From an uncultured Mycoplasmatota bacterium (GTDB lineage Bacteria; Bacillota_I; Bacilli_A; RF39; UBA660): a DNA stretch of 64,000 nucleotides. Where the stretch lies: NCBI GenBank assembly GCA_947165285.1, contig CAMUZS010000002.1:90302-154301 (forward strand). The letters are read 5' to 3'. A model generated the notes under the pieces. The model made no database searches, was not told the DNA's origin, and was given only the letters and a program-made list of their open reading frames with translations. Position 1 is the stretch's first letter. Each line of letters begins with the position of its first letter. The position numbers were made by a program, and so were the translations under genes. Shown in pieces: positions 36,499-45,009 of this stretch.

Positions 36499-38858
36499 GT
36501 AACCTTATATATATCAGATTCAACTTTAATAGTATTATCAAACTTATTAAATAATGCAGTAATTGCATAATTTAATAACTTATAAATATAGAATGAATCT
36601 ATTGCAAGAACTAAAACTATTAAGAAACTTACCTTATCCATAGGAAGTAAATTAAAGAATGTTGGTTGGAAGAATAAACAATATATAAATCCTATAAACA
36701 TAACTCCAAATAATGTACCTCTAAAATAATTTAATGGACAACATAATTTATATAAATATAATAATCCAGTAATTGTAGTTAATATAACACTTATACTACT
36801 TTGAAGTTCATAAGAAAGTCCAAATACGCTTGAAAAAGCACTAACAATAACAATATTAAATAATACAGTTAAAGCTGTTGGTAAACTCTTTGCTAATATT
36901 TTTAACAAGAATTTACCTTCAACTAAAGCATGATTAGGTTCCAGTGCTAATATAAACGATGGAGCACCTATAGTAAAAGTTGTAATAAATGTTAATTGAA
37001 TTGGTATAAAGAAATACTTTTGAAATGATAATATACTAAATATAATTAACATTATTGTATATAAAGTTTTAACAAGTAATAGTGAGGCACTTCTTTGTAC
37101 ATTATTTATAGTTTGTCTACCTTCAGCAACTACTTTTGGAAGTGAATTAAAATCATCATCTAATAATATTAATTGAGAAACATTTCTAGCAGCGTCAGTT
37201 CCAGATTTTACAGATATTGCACAATCACTTTCTTTTAAAGCTAATACATCATTAACTCCATCCCCAGTCATTGCAACAGTATGACCTTGTGATTTTAAAT
37301 GTTGAATTATTAATTTCTTTTGTTCTGGTTTTACTCTACCAAAAACTTGATAATCATCTATTTTTTCTTTTAATTCATCATTTGTAAGTTCTCCAATATC
37401 AATACCTTTAATATCTTCAAGACCTACTTTTTTTGCTATAGACATAACTGTTTTAACATTATCTCCTGATATTATTTTAACTAACACATCATTTTTTTTG
37501 AAATAATCTAATGTTTCTTTAGCAGAAGGTCTAATAACATCTTCGATCAAAACATATCCAATTGCTTCTATTCCAGATAATTTTGAATCAATTTTTCCTT
37601 TTTTAATACCTAAAGCAAGAACTCTGTATTCTTCAGTATATGGATCTATTTTTTTATTATCTACTTTAGATTTTAATAATACATCTGGAGCACCTAAATA
37701 AAGAGAATAATCTTCAAATTGTAATGCAGAGTATTTTCTATCAGATGAAAAGGCAATACTATCTAAAGCTTCTATTTTTTCACCTTCAAAATGAGATTTT
37801 AATGCCATCATAGTAGCATTATTATCTTTGCTAGCTAATGTATATTCTTTTAAATATGCCTCAATTTTAGCCTTATTATATTTTTTAGTTTCTAATACAT
37901 CATAATATGCCATTCTTCCTTCAGTTAATGTTCCTGTTTTATCAAGACATATAGCATCTACTCTAGCAAGTATTTCAATTGAATATAATTGTTGTACCAA
38001 TACATGAACACGATAAAGTTTTATTACCCCTACTGCCATAACTGAGGATGTTAAAAGAACTAATCCTTCTGGAATCATGCCAATTAATGATGCAACAGTA
38101 GTAAATATACTTTCAGGTACATTTTGTGTAACAGCATATTGATTTATAAACATAACAATTCCTATAGGAATAATTAAAATAGATAATACTTTCAACATTT
38201 TTGTAAAAGATTCCATTACAACAGAATTAACTTCTTTTTTATACTTAGCTTCTCTAGAAATTTTAGAAACATAATTATCTTTTCCAACATTAATAACTTG
38301 TGCTGTAGCACTTCCAGATACTATAAAAGATCCTGAAAGCAATGAATCACCTTTTTTCTTTTTAATAGCATCACTTTCTCCAGTAATTAAAGATTCATTA
38401 ACTTCAAGTTCTCCATCAATTACAATAGCATCTGCTACAATTTGATGTCCCAATGATAATTTAACTACATCATCTATTACAATATCTTCTAAAGATAATT
38501 CAACTTCATTTCCATCTCTTAAAGCAATTACCTTTGTTTCAGATACAACAGATAATTTATCAATAATTCTTTTAGAAATAATTTCTTCAACTATACTAAT
38601 TATGGAATTAACAATAATAACACCCATAAATAAACAATTTTTTAAACCATACCATATATTACCATTAATTATACTTGCTATAAAAACAGCAGCCCCAAGA
38701 GCTAAATTTAAATAATTAAAATAAGTAAAAAAGTTATCCCTAACAATTTGCCCTATACTTTTAGTTTTAGGTGTATCATTATAATTATATAATCCTTTTT
38801 TCATCCTTTGTTCTACTTCTTTAGATGTTAATCCAGTACTAAAATCTATTTGATCCAT
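36492..38858 (-). CDS. P-type cation ATPase (CtpE-like)
   Basis: A 788-residue P-type ATPase. The actuator motif is ESLITGESD, the membrane motif MIPEGLVLLTSSVMAVGV, the phosphorylation motif ICLDKTGTLTEG and the hinge VAMTGDGVNDVLAL; about ten membrane segments. The PEGLVLLTS form and length resemble CtpE, a calcium transporter of mycobacteria, rather than heavy-metal ATPases; no N-terminal metal-binding domain. Ion is inferred. Start at 38858 with AGGTGAT immediately upstream; the longer frame adds 14 codons. Confidence 0.85.
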   Translation of the reverse strand: MDQIDFSTGLTSKEVEQRMKKGLYNYNDTPKTKSIGQIVRDNFFTYFNYLNLALGAAVFIASIINGNIWYGLKNCLFMGVIIVNSIISIVEEIISKRIIDKLSVVSETKVIALRDGNEVELSLEDIVIDDVVKLSLGHQIVADAIVIDGELEVNESLITGESDAIKKKKGDSLLSGSFIVSGSATAQVINVGKDNYVSKISREAKYKKEVNSVVMESFTKMLKVLSILIIPIGIVMFINQYAVTQNVPESIFTTVASLIGMIPEGLVLLTSSVMAVGVIKLYRVHVLVQQLYSIEILARVDAICLDKTGTLTEGRMAYYDVLETKKYNKAKIEAYLKEYTLASKDNNATMMALKSHFEGEKIEALDSIAFSSDRKYSALQFEDYSLYLGAPDVLLKSKVDNKKIDPYTEEYRVLALGIKKGKIDSKLSGIEAIGYVLIEDVIRPSAKETLDYFKKNDVLVKIISGDNVKTVMSIAKKVGLEDIKGIDIGELTNDELKEKIDDYQVFGRVKPEQKKLIIQHLKSQGHTVAMTGDGVNDVLALKESDCAISVKSGTDAARNVSQLILLDDDFNSLPKVVAEGRQTINNVQRSASLLLVKTLYTIMLIIFSILSFQKYFFIPIQLTFITTFTIGAPSFILALEPNHALVEGKFLLKILAKSLPTALTVLFNIVIVSAFSSVFGLSYELQSSISVILTTITGLLYLYKLCCPLNYFRGTLFGVMFIGFIYCLFFQPTFFNLLPMDKVSFLIVLVLAIDSFYIYKLLNYAITALFNKFDNTIKVESDIYKVTK

Positions 38859-38947
38859 AATATCACCTGCATTCAACAATATAATAACATAAATAAGCAA
38901 TATTTAAACATTGATAGACACTATTTTACATCTTTAAAGTAAAGCAA

Positions 38948-38977
38948 TTTACAATATTTTTTTAATTATGATAAAAT
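38948..38977 (+). promoter_or_regulatory. Possible promoter of the FtsK-like gene
   Basis: TTTACA (38948-38953) and TAAAAT (38972-38977) with an 18-base spacer, 24 bases before the start codon. Confidence 0.35.
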
Positions 38978-39000
38978 TAATATAATAAAGGCGGGATAAG

Positions 39001-39804
39001 ATGGAATATATTTTACCAAGTAAAGATTTACTTGAAACAAGAAGCGAAGAATTAGGAAATAATAAAAAATATTATAATTTAAGTAAAATTTTTTTAAAAA
39101 AAGATGTTAATGATAAATTAAATATACCAGCTGGTGTTGATAATGAAAATAATAAGTATTATATAGATTTAAAAGATAAATCAGGTATATTAATTACTGG
39201 AGAAACAGGTTCAGGTAAAACAATCTTTATTAATTCAATGATTATTAGTTTATTATTAAAAAATACTATAGATGAAGCCAAGTTTATATTTATTGATCAA
39301 AGAAATGTAGAGTTTAACGAGTACAAAAAATTACCTCAAAGCATTAATATAAATACAAACCAATATGAAAATATTAATAATTTAAATTATATTGTTGATA
39401 TTATTGAAGAAAGAAAAAAAATAAGCTTTGAAAAACTACCACATATATTTGTATTTATTGATGAAGCTAGTGATATATTAAATATTAAAAATATTAATGA
39501 GACATTATATAAAATTTTAAGTGAAGGTCATAAATATAATATTCATCTTATAATGTCAACATCTTCATATTTTAAAGATAATCTTGATAAAGAAATATTA
39601 AAACTATTTAATGTAGTTTTAACATTTGATTTAGCAAGTAAAGAACAAGCAAGCTATATAAAAATTGATGGATCAAATTTATTAACTGTATATGGAGAAG
39701 CATACGTTAAAGCAAATTCTAAAATATATGATATTCAAACTCCATATGTATCTCAAAAAGATATCAATAATGTTGTAAATTTTATAATTAATCAAGTAAA
39801 ATAA
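39001..39804 (+). CDS. Stand-alone FtsK/SpoIIIE-like motor domain
   Basis: A 267-residue protein consisting of essentially one FtsK RecA-fold domain. Walker A is ITGETGSGKTIFINS, Walker B IFVFIDEASD; the FtsK-typical EAKFIFIDQRNVEFNEYKKL and HKYNIHLIMSTSS (usually HLVLATQRP) are recognisable, as is a shortened LLTVYGEAYVK where FtsK has LLGxGDMLY. There are no membrane segments, alpha domain or gamma winged helix. It is too small to be the chromosomal FtsK; a partner is not evident. Confidence 0.75.
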   Translation: MEYILPSKDLLETRSEELGNNKKYYNLSKIFLKKDVNDKLNIPAGVDNENNKYYIDLKDKSGILITGETGSGKTIFINSMIISLLLKNTIDEAKFIFIDQRNVEFNEYKKLPQSININTNQYENINNLNYIVDIIEERKKISFEKLPHIFVFIDEASDILNIKNINETLYKILSEGHKYNIHLIMSTSSYFKDNLDKEILKLFNVVLTFDLASKEQASYIKIDGSNLLTVYGEAYVKANSKIYDIQTPYVSQKDINNVVNFIINQVK

Positions 39805-39829
39805 AAAGTACATAATATGTACTTTTTTT
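39803..39829. terminator. Bidirectional terminator between FtsK-like gene and pfk
   Basis: AAAGTACAT (39805-39813) pairs with ATGTACTTT (39817-39825) and is followed by T7 on the plus strand. Confidence 0.75.
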
Positions 39830-41051
39830 ATCTTATTAAATGAACTGGTAAACCATCTTTAAAAATTGGTTGTAATTCTCCAATTATAAGTGGTTTAGCA
39901 TATTTAATAAATTCTTCTTTCATTTGATGATTTTCATTATCTATCCATTCAAGAGGAACTTTCTTTTCAACATTTGCAATATTATGAATATCATAAACAC
40001 TAGTAGTACAATTATATCCATTATCATCACTTCTATTTAAGGTAACCATCATAGAAGTATTTCCATTACTAGCTTCTTCAACAGCTTTTTCACCAACTAA
40101 TTCTGCTTCATTTATATCTGTTAAAGATGCAATATGAGATGCTGCTCTTTGAAGAGTTGAAAACTCTATTGCTCTTGTTTTAAAACCAGTTTCTTTAGCA
40201 ACAATATTAGCTAATGTTGATGCAGTACCAGATAATTGTTTATGACCAAAAGCATCAACTGCACGATCTTCTGATCCAAGTTCACAAACAAATTTAGAAT
40301 CACTAGTTTGAATTCCTTCAGAAACTGCAATAACAATACTAGATTTTGTTTCAGATAATGTTTTTATATTTTCAATAAATTTATCTACATCAAACACAAC
40401 TTCTGGTAAATAAATAGCATCAACTCCTTCACAAGTATCATCTTTTGCAAGAGCTGCTGCTGCTGTAAGCCATCCAGCATGTCTTCCCATAATTTCAACT
40501 ATACAAACAGTTAATCTATTTTTACTAAAAGATGCATTATCTCTTATTATTTCTTTTAAGCTAGTAGCTATATACTTTGCACAACTTCCATATCCTGGAC
40601 AATGATCCGTAATAGGTAAATCATTATCTATAGTTTTAGGAACACCCATAAATAATTGTTTTTTGTTATGACTTGAAGCATAATCTGATAACATTTTTAT
40701 TGTATCCATTGAATCATTTCCACCAATATAAAAGAATGCATCTATTTCATACTTATCTAAAATAGAAAATATTTTCTCATAAACATCTTCATTACCATCA
40801 ATTTTTGGTAATTTATATCTACAAGATCCCAAGAAAGCAGAAGGTGTTCTTTTAAGTAATTCATAATTATCATTATTACTTAAATAATCATCAAGATCTA
40901 TAAAGTTTTCTTCTAAAAAACCTTCAATTCCATAAACCATACCATATACTTTTTCTACACCTAATTCTTTTGCTTTTTTATAAACTCCAGCAACACTAGA
41001 ATTAATAACAGATGTTGGTCCACCTGATTGTCCAACTACTATTTTTTTCAT
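39828..41051 (-). CDS. pfp: Pyrophosphate-type 6-phosphofructokinase
   Basis: A 407-residue phosphofructokinase. The start VVGQSGGPTSVIN, PKTIDNDLPITDHCPGYGS and VEIMGRHAGWLTA are family signatures. Two residues that separate donors indicate pyrophosphate: Asp113 in IGGNDSMD (ATP enzymes have Gly) and Lys139 in GVPKTIDND (ATP enzymes have Gly). So it likely makes fructose 1,6-bisphosphate from PPi, reversibly (EC 2.7.1.90). The Asn112 in place of the usual Asp is a minor oddity. No second PFK is in the window. Confidence 0.85.
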   Translation of the reverse strand: MKKIVVGQSGGPTSVINSSVAGVYKKAKELGVEKVYGMVYGIEGFLEENFIDLDDYLSNNDNYELLKRTPSAFLGSCRYKLPKIDGNEDVYEKIFSILDKYEIDAFFYIGGNDSMDTIKMLSDYASSHNKKQLFMGVPKTIDNDLPITDHCPGYGSCAKYIATSLKEIIRDNASFSKNRLTVCIVEIMGRHAGWLTAAAALAKDDTCEGVDAIYLPEVVFDVDKFIENIKTLSETKSSIVIAVSEGIQTSDSKFVCELGSEDRAVDAFGHKQLSGTASTLANIVAKETGFKTRAIEFSTLQRAASHIASLTDINEAELVGEKAVEEASNGNTSMMVTLNRSDDNGYNCTTSVYDIHNIANVEKKVPLEWIDNENHQMKEEFIKYAKPLIIGELQPIFKDGLPVHLIR

Positions 41052-41093
41052 AAAAACCTCACTCTCTAAGTAAATATTATAACATTAGATAAA

Positions 41094-41119
41094 ATAAAAA
41101 AATAGTATAAATACTATTT
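41094..41119 (-). terminator. Terminator of the HExxH protein gene
   Basis: AAATAGTAT (41100-41108) pairs with ATACTATTT (41111-41119), T-rich on the minus strand. Confidence 0.7.
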
Positions 41120-42055
41120 AAATATCCTTTTAATATAAGTATCACTTAATGATTCATCATAAGTTGCATTATATTTTTTTAAATACTCTTCTAAATATAA
41201 GCTACCGTTCAATACATTTTGTATATTAATTAATAATTCTTTTTTATCATTATAATTAATATATTTATCAAATAAATTAAAAGCAATTAAAGTAGAAACA
41301 ATATATTTTGCGTCACTATAATAATTATATTCATTATATTTCTTAGACATATTATTTTTATATCTATACATATTATTGTAACAAGATATAATATAATTAA
41401 TTCTATTTAATAAAATCACATTATAAATGTTTTTATTATATTCAAATGTATATAGTAATTCAAAAAATATAGATAATACTTCTGTATTAATATAATTTTT
41501 AATTATACCCTTATGTGATTCTAATTGACTATGAATTATTTCATGCACATAACAAGCAGGTGTAATTTCAGTAACATAATATGATAAATCAATATCAGTA
41601 AAATAAATATTTAATAACGGAAATAATTCTTTAAAATATTTTTCATCCTCTGTAACAAGTGTTTGGACATTTAATGTTCCATCTAAAACATTTTTATGTA
41701 CATAATTAATAGGAATTTTATATGGATCTAAACTAACTGCAGATTCATTGTATACATAAGCTAATTCATAAATACTACTAACATTTAATTTATTAACCAT
41801 ATTTTGTAATTTTTTATTGCTTAAAAAACCAACATTATGTAATGAAATATAATTATCTAAAAATTTTTTTGTTAGTTTTTTCATCTTAAATTTAGAAATA
41901 TATTTTATATAGCTATCTTTAATATTATTAATTTCAACATGTGATATATTAGTAATAGTATTAGTTAATTTTTCATCAATAACAAAATTTGATATTTTTT
42001 TATGTCCATGAAGTAAATTATAATTATTTAAATCTTTTATAGTAGGAATATCCAT
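41114..42055 (-). CDS. Putative zincin metallopeptidase-like protein
   Basis: A 313-residue cytoplasmic protein, mostly helical, of unknown family. It carries CYVHEIIHSQLESH (HExxH) followed about 17-24 residues later by TEVLSIFFE, the spacing and style of gluzincins such as M3 (TEVPSQ...E). M3 enzymes are about 600 residues; this is half. No signal or membrane segment. It could be a small intracellular peptidase; other features are unassigned. Confidence 0.5.
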   Translation of the reverse strand: MDIPTIKDLNNYNLLHGHKKISNFVIDEKLTNTITNISHVEINNIKDSYIKYISKFKMKKLTKKFLDNYISLHNVGFLSNKKLQNMVNKLNVSSIYELAYVYNESAVSLDPYKIPINYVHKNVLDGTLNVQTLVTEDEKYFKELFPLLNIYFTDIDLSYYVTEITPACYVHEIIHSQLESHKGIIKNYINTEVLSIFFELLYTFEYNKNIYNVILLNRINYIISCYNNMYRYKNNMSKKYNEYNYYSDAKYIVSTLIAFNLFDKYINYNDKKELLINIQNVLNGSLYLEEYLKKYNATYDESLSDTYIKRIFK

Positions 42056-42114
42056 AATAACCCCCCTCTTTAAAAATTAGGTATATATTAAAACAAAAGA
42101 TAATTAATGTCAAA

Positions 42115-42142
42115 TAAAAAAAATAACTATAAATAGTTATTT
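42115..42142 (-). terminator. Terminator of the envelope glycan cluster
   Basis: AAATAACTAT (42121-42130) and ATAGTTATTT (42133-42142), with an A run upstream (T run on the minus strand). It covers the stop of the LiaF-like gene. Confidence 0.75.
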
Positions 42143-42817
42143 TATATCAACTCCACCAAAAGCACAGCTAGAATTTATATATACGGTTGGTAGTTTTTTA
42201 TCATCATTATTTTTCTTTTTATTATCAACCCCACCAAAAAATGAATTTGTCTTAATTATTACTTTTACTTCATCTGGAAGAAATATATCAACTCCACCAA
42301 ATACAGCAGTTACATTAATAATAACATCTTCTTTAATCTCAGCTTTTCTTAAATCTAACTTTATACCACCAAAAATTGCAGTTAAATTTGTACCTTCAAA
42401 TACTTGATCATCTAATTTAACATCTTGTCCAGAAAAAACAGCAGTTAATCCTTCTTTACTAATTTTATTACTCATTTTCTTAAACTTTTCTTCATCTTTT
42501 TTAAAAAATACATTTGAAAAAATTATAGAAATACCAACAATAATAATTATAATTGGTACTAATAATTTCCACATATAAGAATAATCAATTACTTTTTGAG
42601 CACTTAATAATAACAATACACCTATTACCAAACCAATAATACTTCCTGTTTTATTATCATCAGTTACTAATCCTATAAGACATGGAATAATAATAAATAA
42701 AGTCCACCATCCATCAAAAAATATATCAAAATCAAATAGATTTAATGCTTTACATCCTAATAAAACTCCAATTACAACTAAAACTAAACCCCAAATAACA
42801 CTACTTTTATTTTTCAT
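42137..42817 (-). CDS. LiaF-like cell-envelope stress protein
   Basis: A 226-residue protein with three to four membrane segments in residues about 5-105 (VIWGLVLVVIGVLLGCKALN first) and a C-terminal beta domain about 125-226 with the repeated AIFGGIKLDL, AVFGGVDIFLP, FFGGVD and AFGGVDI typical of LiaF/DUF2154 domains, which bind or sense envelope stress regulators (LiaFSR). No LiaSR two-component genes are nearby. Start at 42817 after GTGAGG; overlaps the ATP-grasp gene by 11 bases. Confidence 0.85.
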   Translation of the reverse strand: MKNKSSVIWGLVLVVIGVLLGCKALNLFDFDIFFDGWWTLFIIIPCLIGLVTDDNKTGSIIGLVIGVLLLLSAQKVIDYSYMWKLLVPIIIIIVGISIIFSNVFFKKDEEKFKKMSNKISKEGLTAVFSGQDVKLDDQVFEGTNLTAIFGGIKLDLRKAEIKEDVIINVTAVFGGVDIFLPDEVKVIIKTNSFFGGVDNKKKNNDDKKLPTVYINSSCAFGGVDIK

Positions 42818-43835
42818 TTTCCTCACTTCTTCCATAAATTATTTTATCAAATAAAGGTTTTAAACCTTCTTTATTTTCATTTAAATGAACTTTAGATTGA
42901 TATAAATCATATCCAGGTAGTTCATTACCTTCAATTATTATTGGTCCTGAAGGCGTAATTGCAACATCAAAACCAACATAACTAACTTCCTTAATTACTT
43001 TACTGGCTTTTTTTACTAATTCAATAGCTTCTTTATAATAAGGAATTTTAAATCCTTCTATATTTACTTTAGTATAAGGATGAATTTTATGAACATTACC
43101 TTCTCTATCAACTGCTGGTTTAGTAACAATCCCTTCATCATTAAATATTGAATACATACCACCAGAATGAAAATTATCAACTGCATTAACTCCATTACCC
43201 ATCCTAATAACTTTTAACATTATATTAGTTTTATTATTTCTAGTAATTGTAACAATTCTTAACGTATTAACAGAACTAGAACACAATTTTGACATATTTT
43301 TATGTTGTTTAACACATTCTTCTACTAAAGTTCTATTTGAATCAAGCAATTCTTTATATAATTCTTTAACATTAGTTTTCTTATCTATTACTACTTTAGA
43401 TACACCATATCCACCAGATCCTTCGACTTCTTTTACCATTATTTCTTTATGTACTTTAATAAACTTTTCAAAATCAGTAATAGATGTCTTAGTTAAATCT
43501 AAATAATCTCTTCCTATATAATCTTTAAAAGTTTTATTAAATAATACTTTATCACTAAAATATTTATAATAATCTCTATTATTTAATAATCTAATATAAT
43601 TATTATTAATACCCCTTGTTATATAAGTTGATCTTTGCTTTTTATTTAGATCTTCAAAATAAAATAAGAAATAATCAGTATAACCAGCTTGATACTTAAA
43701 TGATGAATACATAATATCAAAGAATAGAAATAATCTAGATTTTTTACTTCTTTTATGAATTTTATTAATAGTTTTAAACATATTTTTATAATCCATAGAA
43801 AAAAGTCTTTTAAATACAAAAATTATCTTTTTCAT
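42807..43835 (-). CDS. Sugar-transfer-associated ATP-grasp protein
   Basis: A 342-residue ATP-grasp enzyme. EIMVKEVEGSGGYGVSKVVI is the ATP loop, LVEECVKQHKNMSKLCSSSV and SGPIIIEGNELPGYDLYQ the metal/acceptor end, which match the family found beside capsular and teichoic glycan genes (ATP-grasp, sugar transfer). It may ligate an amino acid or modify a glycan carrier; substrate unknown. Coupled to the glycosyltransferase (ATGA overlap) and to the LiaF-like gene. Confidence 0.8.
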   Translation of the reverse strand: MKKIIFVFKRLFSMDYKNMFKTINKIHKRSKKSRLFLFFDIMYSSFKYQAGYTDYFLFYFEDLNKKQRSTYITRGINNNYIRLLNNRDYYKYFSDKVLFNKTFKDYIGRDYLDLTKTSITDFEKFIKVHKEIMVKEVEGSGGYGVSKVVIDKKTNVKELYKELLDSNRTLVEECVKQHKNMSKLCSSSVNTLRIVTITRNNKTNIMLKVIRMGNGVNAVDNFHSGGMYSIFNDEGIVTKPAVDREGNVHKIHPYTKVNIEGFKIPYYKEAIELVKKASKVIKEVSYVGFDVAITPSGPIIIEGNELPGYDLYQSKVHLNENKEGLKPLFDKIIYGRSEENEK

Positions 43836-44983
43836 GTCTTATCCTCCTTGCCTAATAATTTTTTATATATTTTTATAGCTTTATTAATTACTGTATCAGC
43901 ACTATACCTATTAGCACTTTCTCTTAAATATTTAATATCATACTTATCATAATTATTATAAATATCCAAAATTGCATCAGCTATTTCATTTGGATTAGCA
44001 ATACTAATTAATTTTCCATTTTTTTTATCAACGAACTCTTCAGGCCCAAGACACTTTGTTGCAACAACCGGAATTCCACTAGCAAATGCTTCAATAGCGG
44101 GTATTCCAAATGTTTCTATTTCAGATGACATAACATAGATATTATGCTTATTTAATAATTTTGCTATTTCTTCTTTATTCTTTTTGCCAACAAAAGTAAC
44201 ATATTTATCCATATTTAATTCACTACATCTATTTTTAAAATAAGAAGCATCTAGTCCATCTCCAACTACAGTAAGCGTAGCATTTTTTATTTTCTTTTCC
44301 TCAATTAATATTTTTAATGCAGAAATAATATCATCAACTCTTTTAACTTTACGAAGTCCAACAACTGTAATTAATTTTATACCTTCAATTTTCTTTCTAG
44401 GTAATACAAAATTTTTAGTATCTACTAAATTAGGTAAAACATCACACTGATTATGAGTTTTTAAAATATAATCTGCCATATATTTACTAACAGTAGTATA
44501 GTAACTATTTTTTAGTACAAAGTCACTATATTTTTTATTTTCATCATTAAAAAATCTTTGATAATAAGTTGCGTGTTCACTTACAACTACAGGTATATTA
44601 TATTTCTTACCCAGTTTACAAACTGCATAACCTGCAGGTATAGTAACTTCTGCATGTAATATATCAGGTTTACCATTAATCTTAATATAATCTACAAATT
44701 CTTTTTCTAAAGTCTTACAATAACTATCTATAGACAACTTATAACTAAATCTTCTTATATCAAAATTTTTTCTCATATATATATCATAATTTTTTTCTTT
44801 TATATGTTCTTTTTTTGACATAAATAAATATCTTAATGGATGACTTACTTTTTGTCTATCAACATAAAGCATATTTACTTTAATACCATGATTAGCCAAA
44901 GCTTCACAATATTCTTTATGATAAATACCAATTAATTTATCGGCACCATTTGGATACCATGTAGGAATTACAAGTACATGCAT
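43832..44983 (-). CDS. Glycosyltransferase family 4
   Basis: A 383-residue GT-B glycosyltransferase. N-domain HVLVIPTWYPNGADKLIGIY and HAEVTIPAGYAVCKLGKKYN; C-domain TVVGDGLDASYFKNR, VTFVGKKNKEEIAKLL, and the donor site IEAFASGIPVVATKCLGPEE (E-x7-E). Acts on a lipid-linked glycan at the inner membrane face, by context. Stop TGA, overlapping the next start (ATGA). Confidence 0.92.
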   Translation of the reverse strand: MHVLVIPTWYPNGADKLIGIYHKEYCEALANHGIKVNMLYVDRQKVSHPLRYLFMSKKEHIKEKNYDIYMRKNFDIRRFSYKLSIDSYCKTLEKEFVDYIKINGKPDILHAEVTIPAGYAVCKLGKKYNIPVVVSEHATYYQRFFNDENKKYSDFVLKNSYYTTVSKYMADYILKTHNQCDVLPNLVDTKNFVLPRKKIEGIKLITVVGLRKVKRVDDIISALKILIEEKKIKNATLTVVGDGLDASYFKNRCSELNMDKYVTFVGKKNKEEIAKLLNKHNIYVMSSEIETFGIPAIEAFASGIPVVATKCLGPEEFVDKKNGKLISIANPNEIADAILDIYNNYDKYDIKYLRESANRYSADTVINKAIKIYKKLLGKEDKT

Positions 44984-45009
44984 ATATTACCTCCAAAATA
45001 CTAATCATA

